DNA from: Candidatus Gastranaerophilales bacterium | GTDB lineage: Bacteria; Cyanobacteriota; Vampirovibrionia; Gastranaerophilales; UBA9971 | Assembly: GCA_028278305.1 (NCBI GenBank) | Contig: JANQEP010000008.1 | Coordinates: forward strand, 1 to 40,117 | Direction: 5' to 3' | Length of the DNA: 40,117 nucleotides | Part shown: positions 20,423-29,588 of the stretch, piece by piece | Layout of the letters: each line of letters opens with the position of its first letter | Position numbering within the stretch: the stretch's first letter is position 1 | Notes under the pieces: model-generated | Seen by the model: only the letters and a program-made list of their open reading frames with translations | The model's database searches: none | Told to the model about the DNA's origin: nothing | Program-made: the position numbers and the translations under genes

Positions 20423-20456
20423 AAAGAGGCTACCCTGAAAGGGGCAGCCTCTTTTT
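20423..20456. terminator. Rho-independent (possibly bidirectional) terminator
   Basis: aaagaggct accctgaaaggggc agcctcttttt; strong stem with T-tract on + strand and T-rich side on - strand. Confidence 0.8.
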
Positions 20457-20531
20457 AATTGGTCAATAAACATACTGAGCGCCTTATGAGTAAAGGACTT
20501 TACCCGGTATGAAAAAAGTTTTTAGAAAGCC

Positions 20532-21359
20532 TCATGGTTTAATGAAATTTATCTGCGGGGTTTTATAAAGCTCTTCTATATAAGTGCCAACCTGCTTTAG
20601 GGCAAGGTCTCTATCATAAGAATACTGGTCTATAAGCTTGAGAAAAACACTCGCCATAACCGCGCCTTCAACGCCGATCTCACGTAAATTCCCTATATGC
20701 TCAGGCTTTGAAACCCCAAAGCCTACTGCCACAGGAAGCGAACTCACGGACTTTATGTCGTGGAAAACATCCCTGAGAACCGCGGAGAAATTCTCCCGGA
20801 CCCCGGTAACTCCCGTGGAAGACACCAGGTATATAAAGCCTGATGAGATTTTTACAATATTCTTTATCCTCTGCTTATCGGATGTCGGTGATACAAGCAT
20901 TATAAAATCAATATTATTGTTTTTAAACAACGTTGCAATTTCCCCGGCTTCTTCCACGGGCAGGTCAGGAATTATAACGCCTGCTATATTCTTGTCTTTC
21001 AGCTCTTTAACAAAATTATTAAATCCAAAATTCAAGATCGGATTCAGATAAGAAAATAATATTAGCGGAATTTTCATATCCTCTTTGATTTTACCAAGAA
21101 GATCAAACGTTTTTCGTAGAGTAACACCGTTTTGCAGGGCAATTTTTGAAGCTTTCTGAATAATAGGACCGTCTGCAATCGGATCAGAAAATGGAATCCC
21201 AACTTCTATAGCAGATGCGCCTTTTTTCTGAAAAAGGTAAAATAATTCCTTTGAAAATTCCATGTCAGGATATCCGGCTTCCACAAAGGGAATAAAAGCA
21301 GGATTCCGCCTGCTGTCGGCTATAGACCTGCTGATTCTAGAAATTGCCTCTTGTTCCAT
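20532..21359 (-). CDS. trpA: Tryptophan synthase alpha chain
   Basis: PAFIPFVEAGYPDMEFS, AIEVGIPFSDPIADGPIIQKAS, IIPDLPVEEAGE, SSTGVTGVRE, VGFGVSKPEH; ORF extends to 21404 but MEQEAISRI at 21359 is the likelier start. Confidence 0.95.
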   Translation of the reverse strand: MEQEAISRISRSIADSRRNPAFIPFVEAGYPDMEFSKELFYLFQKKGASAIEVGIPFSDPIADGPIIQKASKIALQNGVTLRKTFDLLGKIKEDMKIPLILFSYLNPILNFGFNNFVKELKDKNIAGVIIPDLPVEEAGEIATLFKNNNIDFIMLVSPTSDKQRIKNIVKISSGFIYLVSSTGVTGVRENFSAVLRDVFHDIKSVSSLPVAVGFGVSKPEHIGNLREIGVEGAVMASVFLKLIDQYSYDRDLALKQVGTYIEELYKTPQINFIKP

Positions 21360-21843
21360 ATAAATATACTTCTTCCGGCTCTTCAAGCTCATTATGTATC
21401 TCAAAAACAGATTTTTTGATTACCGGGTGAACAAACTCAGGATTTAATTCAAGCATAGGAACCAGTGCATAAGCTCTTTCATGAGCTCTGGGATGAGGTA
21501 TCTGAAGAGATTCTTCGGATATAATCAGGTCTTCATAGAAAAGTATGTCCAGATCAAGTGTCCTTGGTCCAAAGCGGTTTTCAGGGTCCCGTTTTCTGCC
21601 TAATTGCTGCTCGATCCTCATACATTCTCCAAGAAGTTCCTGCGGATTAAGAGCTGTCTCAATTTTCAAAACAGCATTAGCAAACCATTGCTGGTCTTTA
21701 AACCCTATCGGTTCTGTTTCGTAAATGCTGGAGCTGTCTACTACGGTTATTCCATTGGTGTCTTTTAGCAGGTTATTCGCCTGCTGCAGGTAGCCTACTC
21801 TATCCCCAATGTTAGAACCTGCACATAGATATGCCGTGCTCAT
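21337..21843 (-). CDS. folK: 2-amino-4-hydroxy-6-hydroxymethyldihydropteridine diphosphokinase
   Basis: 168 aa; AYLCAGSNIGDR, QWFANAVLKIET, RKRDPENRFGPRTLDLDILFYED, IPHPRAHERAYALVPM. Confidence 0.96.
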   Translation of the reverse strand: MSTAYLCAGSNIGDRVGYLQQANNLLKDTNGITVVDSSSIYETEPIGFKDQQWFANAVLKIETALNPQELLGECMRIEQQLGRKRDPENRFGPRTLDLDILFYEDLIISEESLQIPHPRAHERAYALVPMLELNPEFVHPVIKKSVFEIHNELEEPEEVYLYGTRGNF

Positions 21844-22112
21844 CGCCTGTCCTTTTTGTTCATTTTTGTTTACATCCTGTATTTTATCTTTTTTAAGTCT
21901 AAATTACAAACTATTATTGATATGAGAAAACAGGCTGTAGAGCATTTATCACTTTGGCAGGCTCAAGCTTTTCCTGAGGCTCATATATCAATAGATTCAG
22001 CGAAAAATCAATTCCTGAATCTCTGATTTTTTACAAAAATTAATGAACCGGTTGTTCAGAAATAACCTGTCAATGTGTTAATCTATACCTGTTAATTTAT
22101 TTAGGGTGAAAC

Positions 22113-24113
22113 ATGGATGATCAGGAATGCACAATAAATAACCTTGACCTGGTAGGCAGGGTAGTTGCAACGGAAAAATGTCCGAACACAGCTCAAACTT
22201 TCAGTTTTTGGACTAATCTTGATTCCCCGGTGGGTATCGGTACTATAGTAAGGGTTACGAGCGATAAAATTTACTTTAATAACAATGAAAATAAAGATTA
22301 CAGGCGGGAAGTTTTCGGTATAGTAACCGGGGGTGTAAGCTATACTGACCTTGATTCCCCCATTAATGACTATATAAGTTCGGATTATGATCCTCTATCC
22401 AGCCACAGTGCCCAGACAGAGCGCCCGGAGATCAGGTATTACACAGCTTCTGTTCTTAAAATGGATCCTGAAGAGCCTGTTCAGCCTGTACCTATTGGAA
22501 ATGTCTATTTAGCGACCGATTCCTGCGTAAAAAAATCCCTGCGTATGGATAGCTACGAGAAAACAAAAATTCCGGCAGGACTTTATATTAATGGGGATAA
22601 CCAGTCTCCTGTCTATCTTGATTCAGATTTCCTGCTGGGTCCCGAAGCTGCACACCTCAATGTCACCGGGGTTTCAGGACTTGCGACTAAAACAAGTATT
22701 ATAGAGTTCCTGCTGACAGGAATTACACAGCATTACAAATGCTCAGGCGGAATTGCAACCGTGCTTTTTAATGTTAAGGGATATGACCTGCTTTTCCTGG
22801 ACCAGCCTGCTGAAGACATGTCCGAGCAGGAGCTTAAAATGTATCAAAAACTTGGCATTAATCCTGAACCGTTTCATAATGTCAAATATTATGCGCCTTT
22901 CAAAGATGACGGGGTTAACTTAAACACACTCAGAACAAATGAAGAGTTGATAAATGACGTAAGTCCCCTTAGCTGGGGTCTGGAAGAAATTTTTGACCAT
23001 GTGCAGGTGCTGCTTAATAAGGATGATATAGATGCCAAGGCTGATGCGTTTCTTTCTTTGCTAAAAGAAAGGATTATCAATAAAGACAAGCCCGAGCCCG
23101 GTTACTGCGTTCACAAAGACGAGAAAATTAAAAATTTTAATGACCTTGAAAAATGGTTTCAAAGGGTTTTTGCGCAGATAGAAGGTGAAGAAGAGAGTTC
23201 TGAAGGTAAATCAGGATGGAAAGGACATGCTACAGCTACTATCAGAAAAATTTATAACAGGTTAATGAACATAAAAACACGATGTAAGGGATTGGTTACC
23301 CATACATCTGATTCTTATGACCTGCCCTGGGGAAATTTTGAAAATAAAGCAATATATGTTATTGATATAGCAAATGTTATACCGCTTGCGCAGGACCTGG
23401 TGTTTACCAGGGTTGTTGAAGAGCTAAAAAAACGTCTTGAAGAAGCCGCACTGGGAGTGGAAAAGGTTGTTGTATTCGTGGATGAGCTTAATAAGTATGC
23501 ATCTTCAGACTCCGGAAATTCTTATCTTAAACAAACTCTTCTGGAAATTTCGGAAAGAGGGAGATATCTTGGGCTGGTGTTATTTTCAGCGCAGCAGTTC
23601 AAGTCGCAGGTTCATAAAAGAATTGTCGGGAATTGCGCCACAAGCATTTACGGAAGAATGGATATGGATGAACTTGCTACTCAGGGCTATAGCGTAATGC
23701 CGGCATCTGTCAAGGCTGAGCTGACTGTTCTTGAGAAAGGTAAGCTTCTTATAAGGCATCCGCATTTTAATCAGTATATTTTCGTAAAATTTCCCCGTCC
23801 GCCGGTTTTAACCAGCCAGAAGGGCGCAAAAAAATTCCCGCCAGCTAAGAATAAAAGTTTTGAAGATGCAATGGTCATGCATTTTAAGCGGCTTGAGCCT
23901 AAAATAAAAGCAAATGACGTTAAGGACGCAATTTTTGAAGTTGACCGCCAGGAAGTCCTGAGAGCTTTTAACGAAACCGAACGTAAGGGCAGGGAAAACC
24001 CGCTTGAGTATTTTAAAAATACCCTGAGAAAAAGACCTCCGAGAAATTCATTTGAGGAATCGCATTCTCCTGCTGCAGGCGGCGCAACAATTGATGACTG
24101 GTTGATCGATTAA
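22113..24113 (+). CDS. HerA-like / DUF87-type ATP-binding protein
   Basis: 666 aa; LNVTGVSGLATKTSIIEFLL P-loop-like segment, KVVVFVDELNKYA Walker B, ISERGRYLGLVLFSAQQFKSQVHKRIVGNCATSIYGRMD HerA-like region. Confidence 0.8.
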   Translation: MDDQECTINNLDLVGRVVATEKCPNTAQTFSFWTNLDSPVGIGTIVRVTSDKIYFNNNENKDYRREVFGIVTGGVSYTDLDSPINDYISSDYDPLSSHSAQTERPEIRYYTASVLKMDPEEPVQPVPIGNVYLATDSCVKKSLRMDSYEKTKIPAGLYINGDNQSPVYLDSDFLLGPEAAHLNVTGVSGLATKTSIIEFLLTGITQHYKCSGGIATVLFNVKGYDLLFLDQPAEDMSEQELKMYQKLGINPEPFHNVKYYAPFKDDGVNLNTLRTNEELINDVSPLSWGLEEIFDHVQVLLNKDDIDAKADAFLSLLKERIINKDKPEPGYCVHKDEKIKNFNDLEKWFQRVFAQIEGEEESSEGKSGWKGHATATIRKIYNRLMNIKTRCKGLVTHTSDSYDLPWGNFENKAIYVIDIANVIPLAQDLVFTRVVEELKKRLEEAALGVEKVVVFVDELNKYASSDSGNSYLKQTLLEISERGRYLGLVLFSAQQFKSQVHKRIVGNCATSIYGRMDMDELATQGYSVMPASVKAELTVLEKGKLLIRHPHFNQYIFVKFPRPPVLTSQKGAKKFPPAKNKSFEDAMVMHFKRLEPKIKANDVKDAIFEVDRQEVLRAFNETERKGRENPLEYFKNTLRKRPPRNSFEESHSPAAGGATIDDWLID

Positions 24114-24137
24114 CATTTCAGATATTAATAGTCAAAG

Positions 24138-24166
24138 TTAACTAACCCGTCATTGGGGTTAGTTAA
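24138..24166 (+). terminator. Rho-independent terminator after HerA-like gene
   Basis: TTAACTAACCC gtcattg GGGTTAGTTAA followed by gtccatttttt. Confidence 0.85.
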
Positions 24167-24195
24167 GTCCATTTTTTGATTATTTTCATAAATCC

Positions 24196-24591
24196 TTATT
24201 TTAAAAATTCTTTGAATTTAACATTGCTCTCATTATAATATCCGCAGCCTTCAGGCATTTCAGCACCGGCTCTTAATTGTTTTACCTCTATTTTCGGGTA
24301 TAGCCTGCAATATAAAGACCTGAAAGCATAGCAGGAGCAAAGATTATCATCTTTGAGGGACTTGCAGGTAAAAAGAAGCGCGTTATTCTCATCTTTTCCC
24401 GATATAAAAAAATTATTGTACCTGGAGTCCAGCTTTTTAATCCTTTCAAACTCTTCCTGCTTTGTTAAATAGTCCTTACCGATCATAAAAGTGATATTCC
24501 TGCAGCAATTTCCGCATTTTTTGCACGAACCCTTCACTGTAAATCCGGGTGTTTTTTTAAAGAAACTTTTTATTTTTTTTATTATATTCAT
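24196..24591 (-). CDS. YkgJ-family cysteine cluster protein
   Basis: 131 aa; CKKCGNCCRNITF ... FTCKSLKDDNLCSCYAFRSLYCRLYP. Confidence 0.88.
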   Translation of the reverse strand: MNIIKKIKSFFKKTPGFTVKGSCKKCGNCCRNITFMIGKDYLTKQEEFERIKKLDSRYNNFFISGKDENNALLFTCKSLKDDNLCSCYAFRSLYCRLYPKIEVKQLRAGAEMPEGCGYYNESNVKFKEFLK

Positions 24592-25001
24592 AAAGCCTCA
24601 ACCAAAAATTCCGCCTCTGCAATAGGCTTTTGCAGGTCAGAGAATCCAAAAATCCTGATAACATAGTTTCCCGCTTTGTGAAGAACAAAATAATCGGTCA
24701 CGTAATATTTTTCCTTACCCCGGTTAATATTAGTGCCGTAAGCTACTTCTATAGCATAATATGGGTATTTCATATCAAGTTTTATCACCTGGAGCCTTAA
24801 TTTAGTATCTTCAATAGCCTCCTTACTCGCCAGAATATAATAAATTCTCTGTCTTTGCTTAAAAACCGGGTATCTGTTTTCATGAGTAAAATTAGACGGG
24901 TCAATTTTATGGTCTGACAGCAGGATAACAGCGTCTTCCTCACGGTCACAGCCGGTGATAAGAAAAAAACAGGTGATTATTGCGAAAAAAAGCTTTTTCA
25001 T
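24588..25001 (-). CDS. Hypothetical lipoprotein
   Basis: 137 aa; signal peptide with lipobox FFLITGCDRE; overlaps next gene by 4 bp. Confidence 0.75.
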   Translation of the reverse strand: MKKLFFAIITCFFLITGCDREEDAVILLSDHKIDPSNFTHENRYPVFKQRQRIYYILASKEAIEDTKLRLQVIKLDMKYPYYAIEVAYGTNINRGKEKYYVTDYFVLHKAGNYVIRIFGFSDLQKPIAEAEFLVEAL

Positions 25002-25009
25002 GACGGATT

Positions 25010-27136
25010 TCAGGGATTATAAGGTTCAGCTTCCGGATTGCCGGTATTTTCAGGTTCATTTTCCTCCGGCTTAAACCGGGGTAACTGAACCTCGGACTCT
25101 TTTTTCTTAGAAGCTTCAGCAGCTTCCTCTTTTACCGGGGCGCTCTCTTTTAATTTAATCCTGTTTTCCAGGACTTTTATCCTCATTTCAATACTTTTTA
25201 CGCTTATATTATCAGAAGAGTAAGATACAAAATTTTTGTAATTCTCAACAGCTTCCCTGTAATTCTCGTCTTTTTCTTCCAGTATGCCTAAAGCATAATA
25301 AGCATAGGGAAAATCAGGCTTAAGCCCTATGACTTCCCGGTAAATTTTCTTTGCCCTGTCTTTTTCCCCGAGCTCAGAGACCACAAGACCCAGGTTAAAC
25401 TTCGCGTTTGCGTTATCAGGTTCCAGCTTAAGCGCTTTTTCGTAAAATTCTTTTGCCTTATGGTTTTCAGTTTTATCTTTATACACGTTTCCTAATTTTA
25501 TAAGCGCCTTAACATTTTTGGAATCCAGTTTAAGGGCTTTTTCATAGTTTTTTATTGCCTCATCATATTTATTTTCCTTATAAAAAGTATCTGCAAGCCC
25601 TATGTAAGCTTTAATTTCGCCAGGATCAATTTCTGCGGCTCTTTTATAAGCGCCGCGGGCTTCATCTATTTTGTCGGTTTTCTTAAGTATATCAGCAAAT
25701 GCAATGAATAAATCCTTATTTGTTGCGTCTTTAGCAATAGCCATTTCATAAGCTGTCTGTGCTTCCCTGTTTCTGCCCATTTTTTGCAGGGTATTTGCCA
25801 TTCCTGACAGGGCGTAAAATTCTGTCGGGTTAATTATCAGGGCTTTTTTATAGTAAACCAGAGCCTCTTCGTATTTTTTACCCAGGTTTAATCTGTTTGC
25901 ATTGGCTATAAGCACGTTTTTATAGTCAGATTCCACTTTTTTATCTTTTTTAAGGTCAAGCGATTTTTCATATAAACCCAGAGCCTTATCATAGTTTTTA
26001 AGCGAATGATGGACAAGTGCAATGTTGTAATACAACTCTGCATCTTCTTTTTGGGTTTTTAAAACTTCTTCGTATAAGTCCAGGGCTTTTACATATTTTT
26101 TGGCAAGATGATAACTCCTTGCCAGCTCTTTTTTGATCATAGGATCTTCAGGTTTTAATTTCGCGGCTTTTTCCAGCTTTTGAATTGACTCACCCGTTCT
26201 TTTCCTGCCCTGATAGGTTATGCCCAGGTTATACAGGGCATCAGGGTTATCCGGGTCTATGGAGAGGTATTCTTCATAATATTTAATTGCTTCATCTTCT
26301 TTTTTAAGCTCTACCAGTGCATTTGCAATATCAAGCTTTACTTCTATCAATGAAGGGTCAATTTCAAGGCTTTTTAAAAGCTCCTGAACAGCTTCTTTTT
26401 TTTTGCCGGTGTTTAAAAGGGCTATACCGTAATTTGCGTGGGCTTCCGCATTTTGCGGATAATCTTTTATTGCCTGCTGAAGCACAAAAATAGCTTTTTC
26501 AAATTCTTTTACCTGCACAAGTGCTTTTCCATAGCAGGAATGTTCTTTAAAAGCCTCCGGCTTGTTGTCTATAACAAACTCAAATTCCTTTATAGCACTT
26601 TCAGGTTGCTTAACCGCCATATATGCGGACGCAAGGTTCTTTCTGGAATCTATATGGTCAGGATAACTCTCTAAAAATTTCTCAAAATAAGGGATAGAAT
26701 CTTTATATTGCCCTTTTAAGCTCTTTATATTAGCAACATTTACCAGGTTATACTTATACCCGGGAGAAATATCCAGGGCTCTTGTATATGCTTGAAGAGC
26801 CTTATCATACCGGCTTAATTCCTGGTAAATGTTTCCCATGCTTATGAAAACAAAGGAATCATCAGGATCTATCCTGGATGCCTGGACATATTCATTAACC
26901 GCAGCTTCAAGTTTCCCGCTTTTATAGAGCATATCAGCAAGTTTAATCCTGATCATCGGGCTGGTCGGCGCAAAATCTTTTGCTATTTCCAGCTCTCTTA
27001 TAGCGCCTTCAATATCTTTCATTTTATAAAACTTCATAGCGTTGTCAAAGTGGACTTTTGCCCTTTCATTCATTGAAAACGCAGAAGAAGATAAAAGAAG
27101 CGCTGCTATAAACAAAAGTATTTTTATATTTTTCAT
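25010..27136 (-). CDS. Exported TPR-repeat protein
   Basis: 708 aa; signal peptide; many canonical TPRs (e.g. AYIGLADTFYKENKYDEAIKNYEKALKLDSKNVKALIKLGNVYKDK). Confidence 0.92.
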   Translation of the reverse strand: MKNIKILLFIAALLLSSSAFSMNERAKVHFDNAMKFYKMKDIEGAIRELEIAKDFAPTSPMIRIKLADMLYKSGKLEAAVNEYVQASRIDPDDSFVFISMGNIYQELSRYDKALQAYTRALDISPGYKYNLVNVANIKSLKGQYKDSIPYFEKFLESYPDHIDSRKNLASAYMAVKQPESAIKEFEFVIDNKPEAFKEHSCYGKALVQVKEFEKAIFVLQQAIKDYPQNAEAHANYGIALLNTGKKKEAVQELLKSLEIDPSLIEVKLDIANALVELKKEDEAIKYYEEYLSIDPDNPDALYNLGITYQGRKRTGESIQKLEKAAKLKPEDPMIKKELARSYHLAKKYVKALDLYEEVLKTQKEDAELYYNIALVHHSLKNYDKALGLYEKSLDLKKDKKVESDYKNVLIANANRLNLGKKYEEALVYYKKALIINPTEFYALSGMANTLQKMGRNREAQTAYEMAIAKDATNKDLFIAFADILKKTDKIDEARGAYKRAAEIDPGEIKAYIGLADTFYKENKYDEAIKNYEKALKLDSKNVKALIKLGNVYKDKTENHKAKEFYEKALKLEPDNANAKFNLGLVVSELGEKDRAKKIYREVIGLKPDFPYAYYALGILEEKDENYREAVENYKNFVSYSSDNISVKSIEMRIKVLENRIKLKESAPVKEEAAEASKKKESEVQLPRFKPEENEPENTGNPEAEPYNP

Positions 27137-27348
27137 GACCCTTACCCTAAAAAATTCCTGTTAATATTTATCTAAAAAACACTCAACGTAATTATAAATA
27201 TTTATATGCTAACATCATAACTTAAATTCCGGTTTTTATGAATATTATAAACATGTTTTTGTTTACCCGGGTGATGATTAGATTTCCCGGATTATGTTAT
27301 ATAGCATAGTTTGTAATCATACTTTATAAATATCACAGAGTTAGAATT

Positions 27349-28497
27349 ATGTTCAAGATAAAAAGAGGTTATTCAGCAGGTCTAATACCGGGAATTATTG
27401 CGGCTCTTGCTGCTGTTTTTTTTGTTGCATATAGCGTAGGGGGATTTTTCGGTCCCAAAAAGATTATATTTGTAAAATTCGATGATCCCGGACCGCTTCC
27501 TCAAAATATGGAAGTTTATTTCAAGGGTATTAAGGTGGGAAAAATAACAAAAATGTCAATTTCTGAAGATTATAAAAGCTCTTTACTTAAAGTAGAGATA
27601 AAAGAGAAAGATTTTAACCCGCCAAACAATATTCACGCGGAGATAAAAATCCAGGGAGAAGCGAGAATATGGGCACAGGGCGTTGATATAACCAAATATG
27701 TAGAATTAATCTACCCTAAAGACCCCAGCGCCGTATCCCTTAAAAACGGGGATATCATCGAGGGAAGAGCCGGAGATTTAGAGAAGATCCAGGATTTTTT
27801 GGGAGAAGCTATGGACACGGAAGATGTTCAAAAATCAGTGGATGAAGTCCGGCAAATTATGAAAAATACTGAGAAAGCATCACAAAACCTGGCGAAAATT
27901 AGCGAGAAGATAAATATTTTCCTGGATAATAACCAAAAAAACCTGGATGAAATAGTTGATAATACCAGGATCGCTACTGAAAATGCCCGTCAGATAACCC
28001 TTGCAGTGAGGGAATTTTCCGACAGGCCCTCCGGGGAAAGAGGTTTAAGATCCACTCTGTATGGTCTTTCAGGGATTACGGAAAATGTTTATACACTTAC
28101 ATCTGATATCAGCAAAATTACCGGCAATAGCGAACTTCAAAGCTTTATGGCGCAAAGTCCGTTTTTGTTTAAAAAAGCCCTGTGCAGCGCAATTACAACG
28201 CTTGATAAAACTAATGAAACTCTTACAAGGGTGGATATAACCCTTAATGATGTTGAAAGAATTGTAAACAGGTATGATTGCTTCGGGGCATGTTTAAGTG
28301 ATCTTCTTAGCAAGAGGTTTTTAGGGTTAAAACTTCTTTTTGGAAGACCCGGAGAAGCTTTTGAAATATGCAGAGGAGCATGTCCTCCTGATTACGGAGC
28401 TTTTAGTTATTATAGCCGTCCTTCGGCTTCAATGCCTTATAAATCTTATCCTTATGTAATGAGACCGGTCATTCCCTGTCCTGCATGCCCTAAGTAG
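27349..28497 (+). CDS. MCE/MlaD family protein (lipid transport substrate-binding component)
   Basis: 382 aa; single N-terminal TM; VKFDDPGPLPQNMEVYFKGIKVGKITKM MCE domain; coiled-coil region; Cys/Pro-rich C-terminus. Confidence 0.82.
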   Translation: MFKIKRGYSAGLIPGIIAALAAVFFVAYSVGGFFGPKKIIFVKFDDPGPLPQNMEVYFKGIKVGKITKMSISEDYKSSLLKVEIKEKDFNPPNNIHAEIKIQGEARIWAQGVDITKYVELIYPKDPSAVSLKNGDIIEGRAGDLEKIQDFLGEAMDTEDVQKSVDEVRQIMKNTEKASQNLAKISEKINIFLDNNQKNLDEIVDNTRIATENARQITLAVREFSDRPSGERGLRSTLYGLSGITENVYTLTSDISKITGNSELQSFMAQSPFLFKKALCSAITTLDKTNETLTRVDITLNDVERIVNRYDCFGACLSDLLSKRFLGLKLLFGRPGEAFEICRGACPPDYGAFSYYSRPSASMPYKSYPYVMRPVIPCPACPK

Positions 28498-28542
28498 CAA
28501 ACAAAAATTTTTACGTCTTCATCAATACCTGAACAGGTTTTT

Positions 28543-28582
28543 TAGAATGCGCAATGCGCACTCTACTGCTAATCTGTTACTT
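28543..28582. repeat. Divergent copy of the GTGCGCAATGCGCAC palindrome repeat
   Basis: tagaatgcgcaatgcgcactctactgctaatctgttactt resembles the copy at 39001-39037. Confidence 0.45.
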
Positions 28583-28688
28583 TTTACCTTTTTATCAACA
28601 CCTGTTGACATTAAATTGCGGTTGTATTACAAAAGAATAGATACAATTTAATATATCCCTCCAGGAATATTGAATGTGATCTACGCAG

Positions 28689-28771
28689 GGGGCGCAATAT
28701 AAAAGAAAGGGGCGCCGTATAAAGGAAAAAGACGCCGCTGTTAAGTAAAACCCCCGCCCGGTAAAACAAAG
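28689..28771. repeat. Degenerate ~20-21 bp tandem repeat in the ribosomal operon leader
   Basis: GGGGCGCAATATAAAAGAAA / GGGGCGCCGTATAAAGGAAA (17/20 identical), then more diverged aagacgccgctgttaagtaaa. Confidence 0.5.
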
Positions 28772-28805
28772 TAGTTACGTAGCGCTCACACAGAGAGGAA
28801 AAAGA

Positions 28806-29459
28806 ATGAGTCCTAAAGAATCATTAGGTTTATTTGGCGAAAAATTAGGAATGACACAGATTTATGACGAAGAAGGTCTGGTAATTCCTGTTACAGTTAT
28901 TAAATTAGAAAAGATGATTGTCACTCAGGTTAAAACTGAGGACAAAGATGGTTATAACGCAATTCAGGTAGGCTTTTGTGAAGTTAAAAAAAGAAAACTT
29001 ACGAAAGCCGAATTAATGCATCTGGAAAATAATAAACTTCCTGCATTCAAGTATTTAAGGGAATTCAGGGTAAGCGACCCTTCAAAATACGAAACAGGTC
29101 AGGAAATAGACCTGGCTGAATTTGAAAACATAGAAAAAGTTGACGTAACAGCTAAATCTATAGGAAAAGGATTTCAAGGAACAGTAAAGCGTCATAACTT
29201 CGCAAGAGGTCCGATGTCTCATGGTTCAAAGAATCACAGGCTTCCCGGGTCTATAGGCGCAGGCACAACGCCAAGCAGGGTTTATAAAGGTAAAAAAATG
29301 GCGGGTAACATGGGAAATAAAAATGTTACCGTTAAAAAACTGAAGGTAGTAAAAATAGATAAGGACAAAAACTTAATCCTTATAAAAGGCTCAGTCCCTG
29401 GACCTGAAGGAAAGATAGTCGCAATCAGACCTTCAATAACAGTATGGAACTCACACTAA
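28806..29459 (+). CDS. rplC: 50S ribosomal protein L3
   Basis: 217 aa; GLFGEKLGMTQIYDEEG, GKGFQGTVKRHNFARGPMSHGSKNHRLPGSIGAGTTPSRVYKGKKMAGNMG. Confidence 0.98.
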   Translation: MSPKESLGLFGEKLGMTQIYDEEGLVIPVTVIKLEKMIVTQVKTEDKDGYNAIQVGFCEVKKRKLTKAELMHLENNKLPAFKYLREFRVSDPSKYETGQEIDLAEFENIEKVDVTAKSIGKGFQGTVKRHNFARGPMSHGSKNHRLPGSIGAGTTPSRVYKGKKMAGNMGNKNVTVKKLKVVKIDKDKNLILIKGSVPGPEGKIVAIRPSITVWNSH

Positions 29460-29588
29460 CCGGTTTAAAAGGATTTACAGAACACTTTAAAAGATAATTA
29501 AGTAATCAAATAGGAATAAAACCAATCATAGCTCCGGCTTAAAATACATTCGACGGTAAATATAATAAATACTCGAGGAAATCAAATA

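Noticed and set aside
20401-20436. Leader peptide (aaaggag...ATA GGA ACA TTT AAA ACA) as a trp attenuator
   Set aside because: No ATG/GTG/TTG start, no Trp codons, and it lies downstream of trpA on the opposite strand.
23437-23697. 86-aa ORF inside the HerA-like gene
   Set aside because: Alternate frame fully within a convincing CDS; no independent support.
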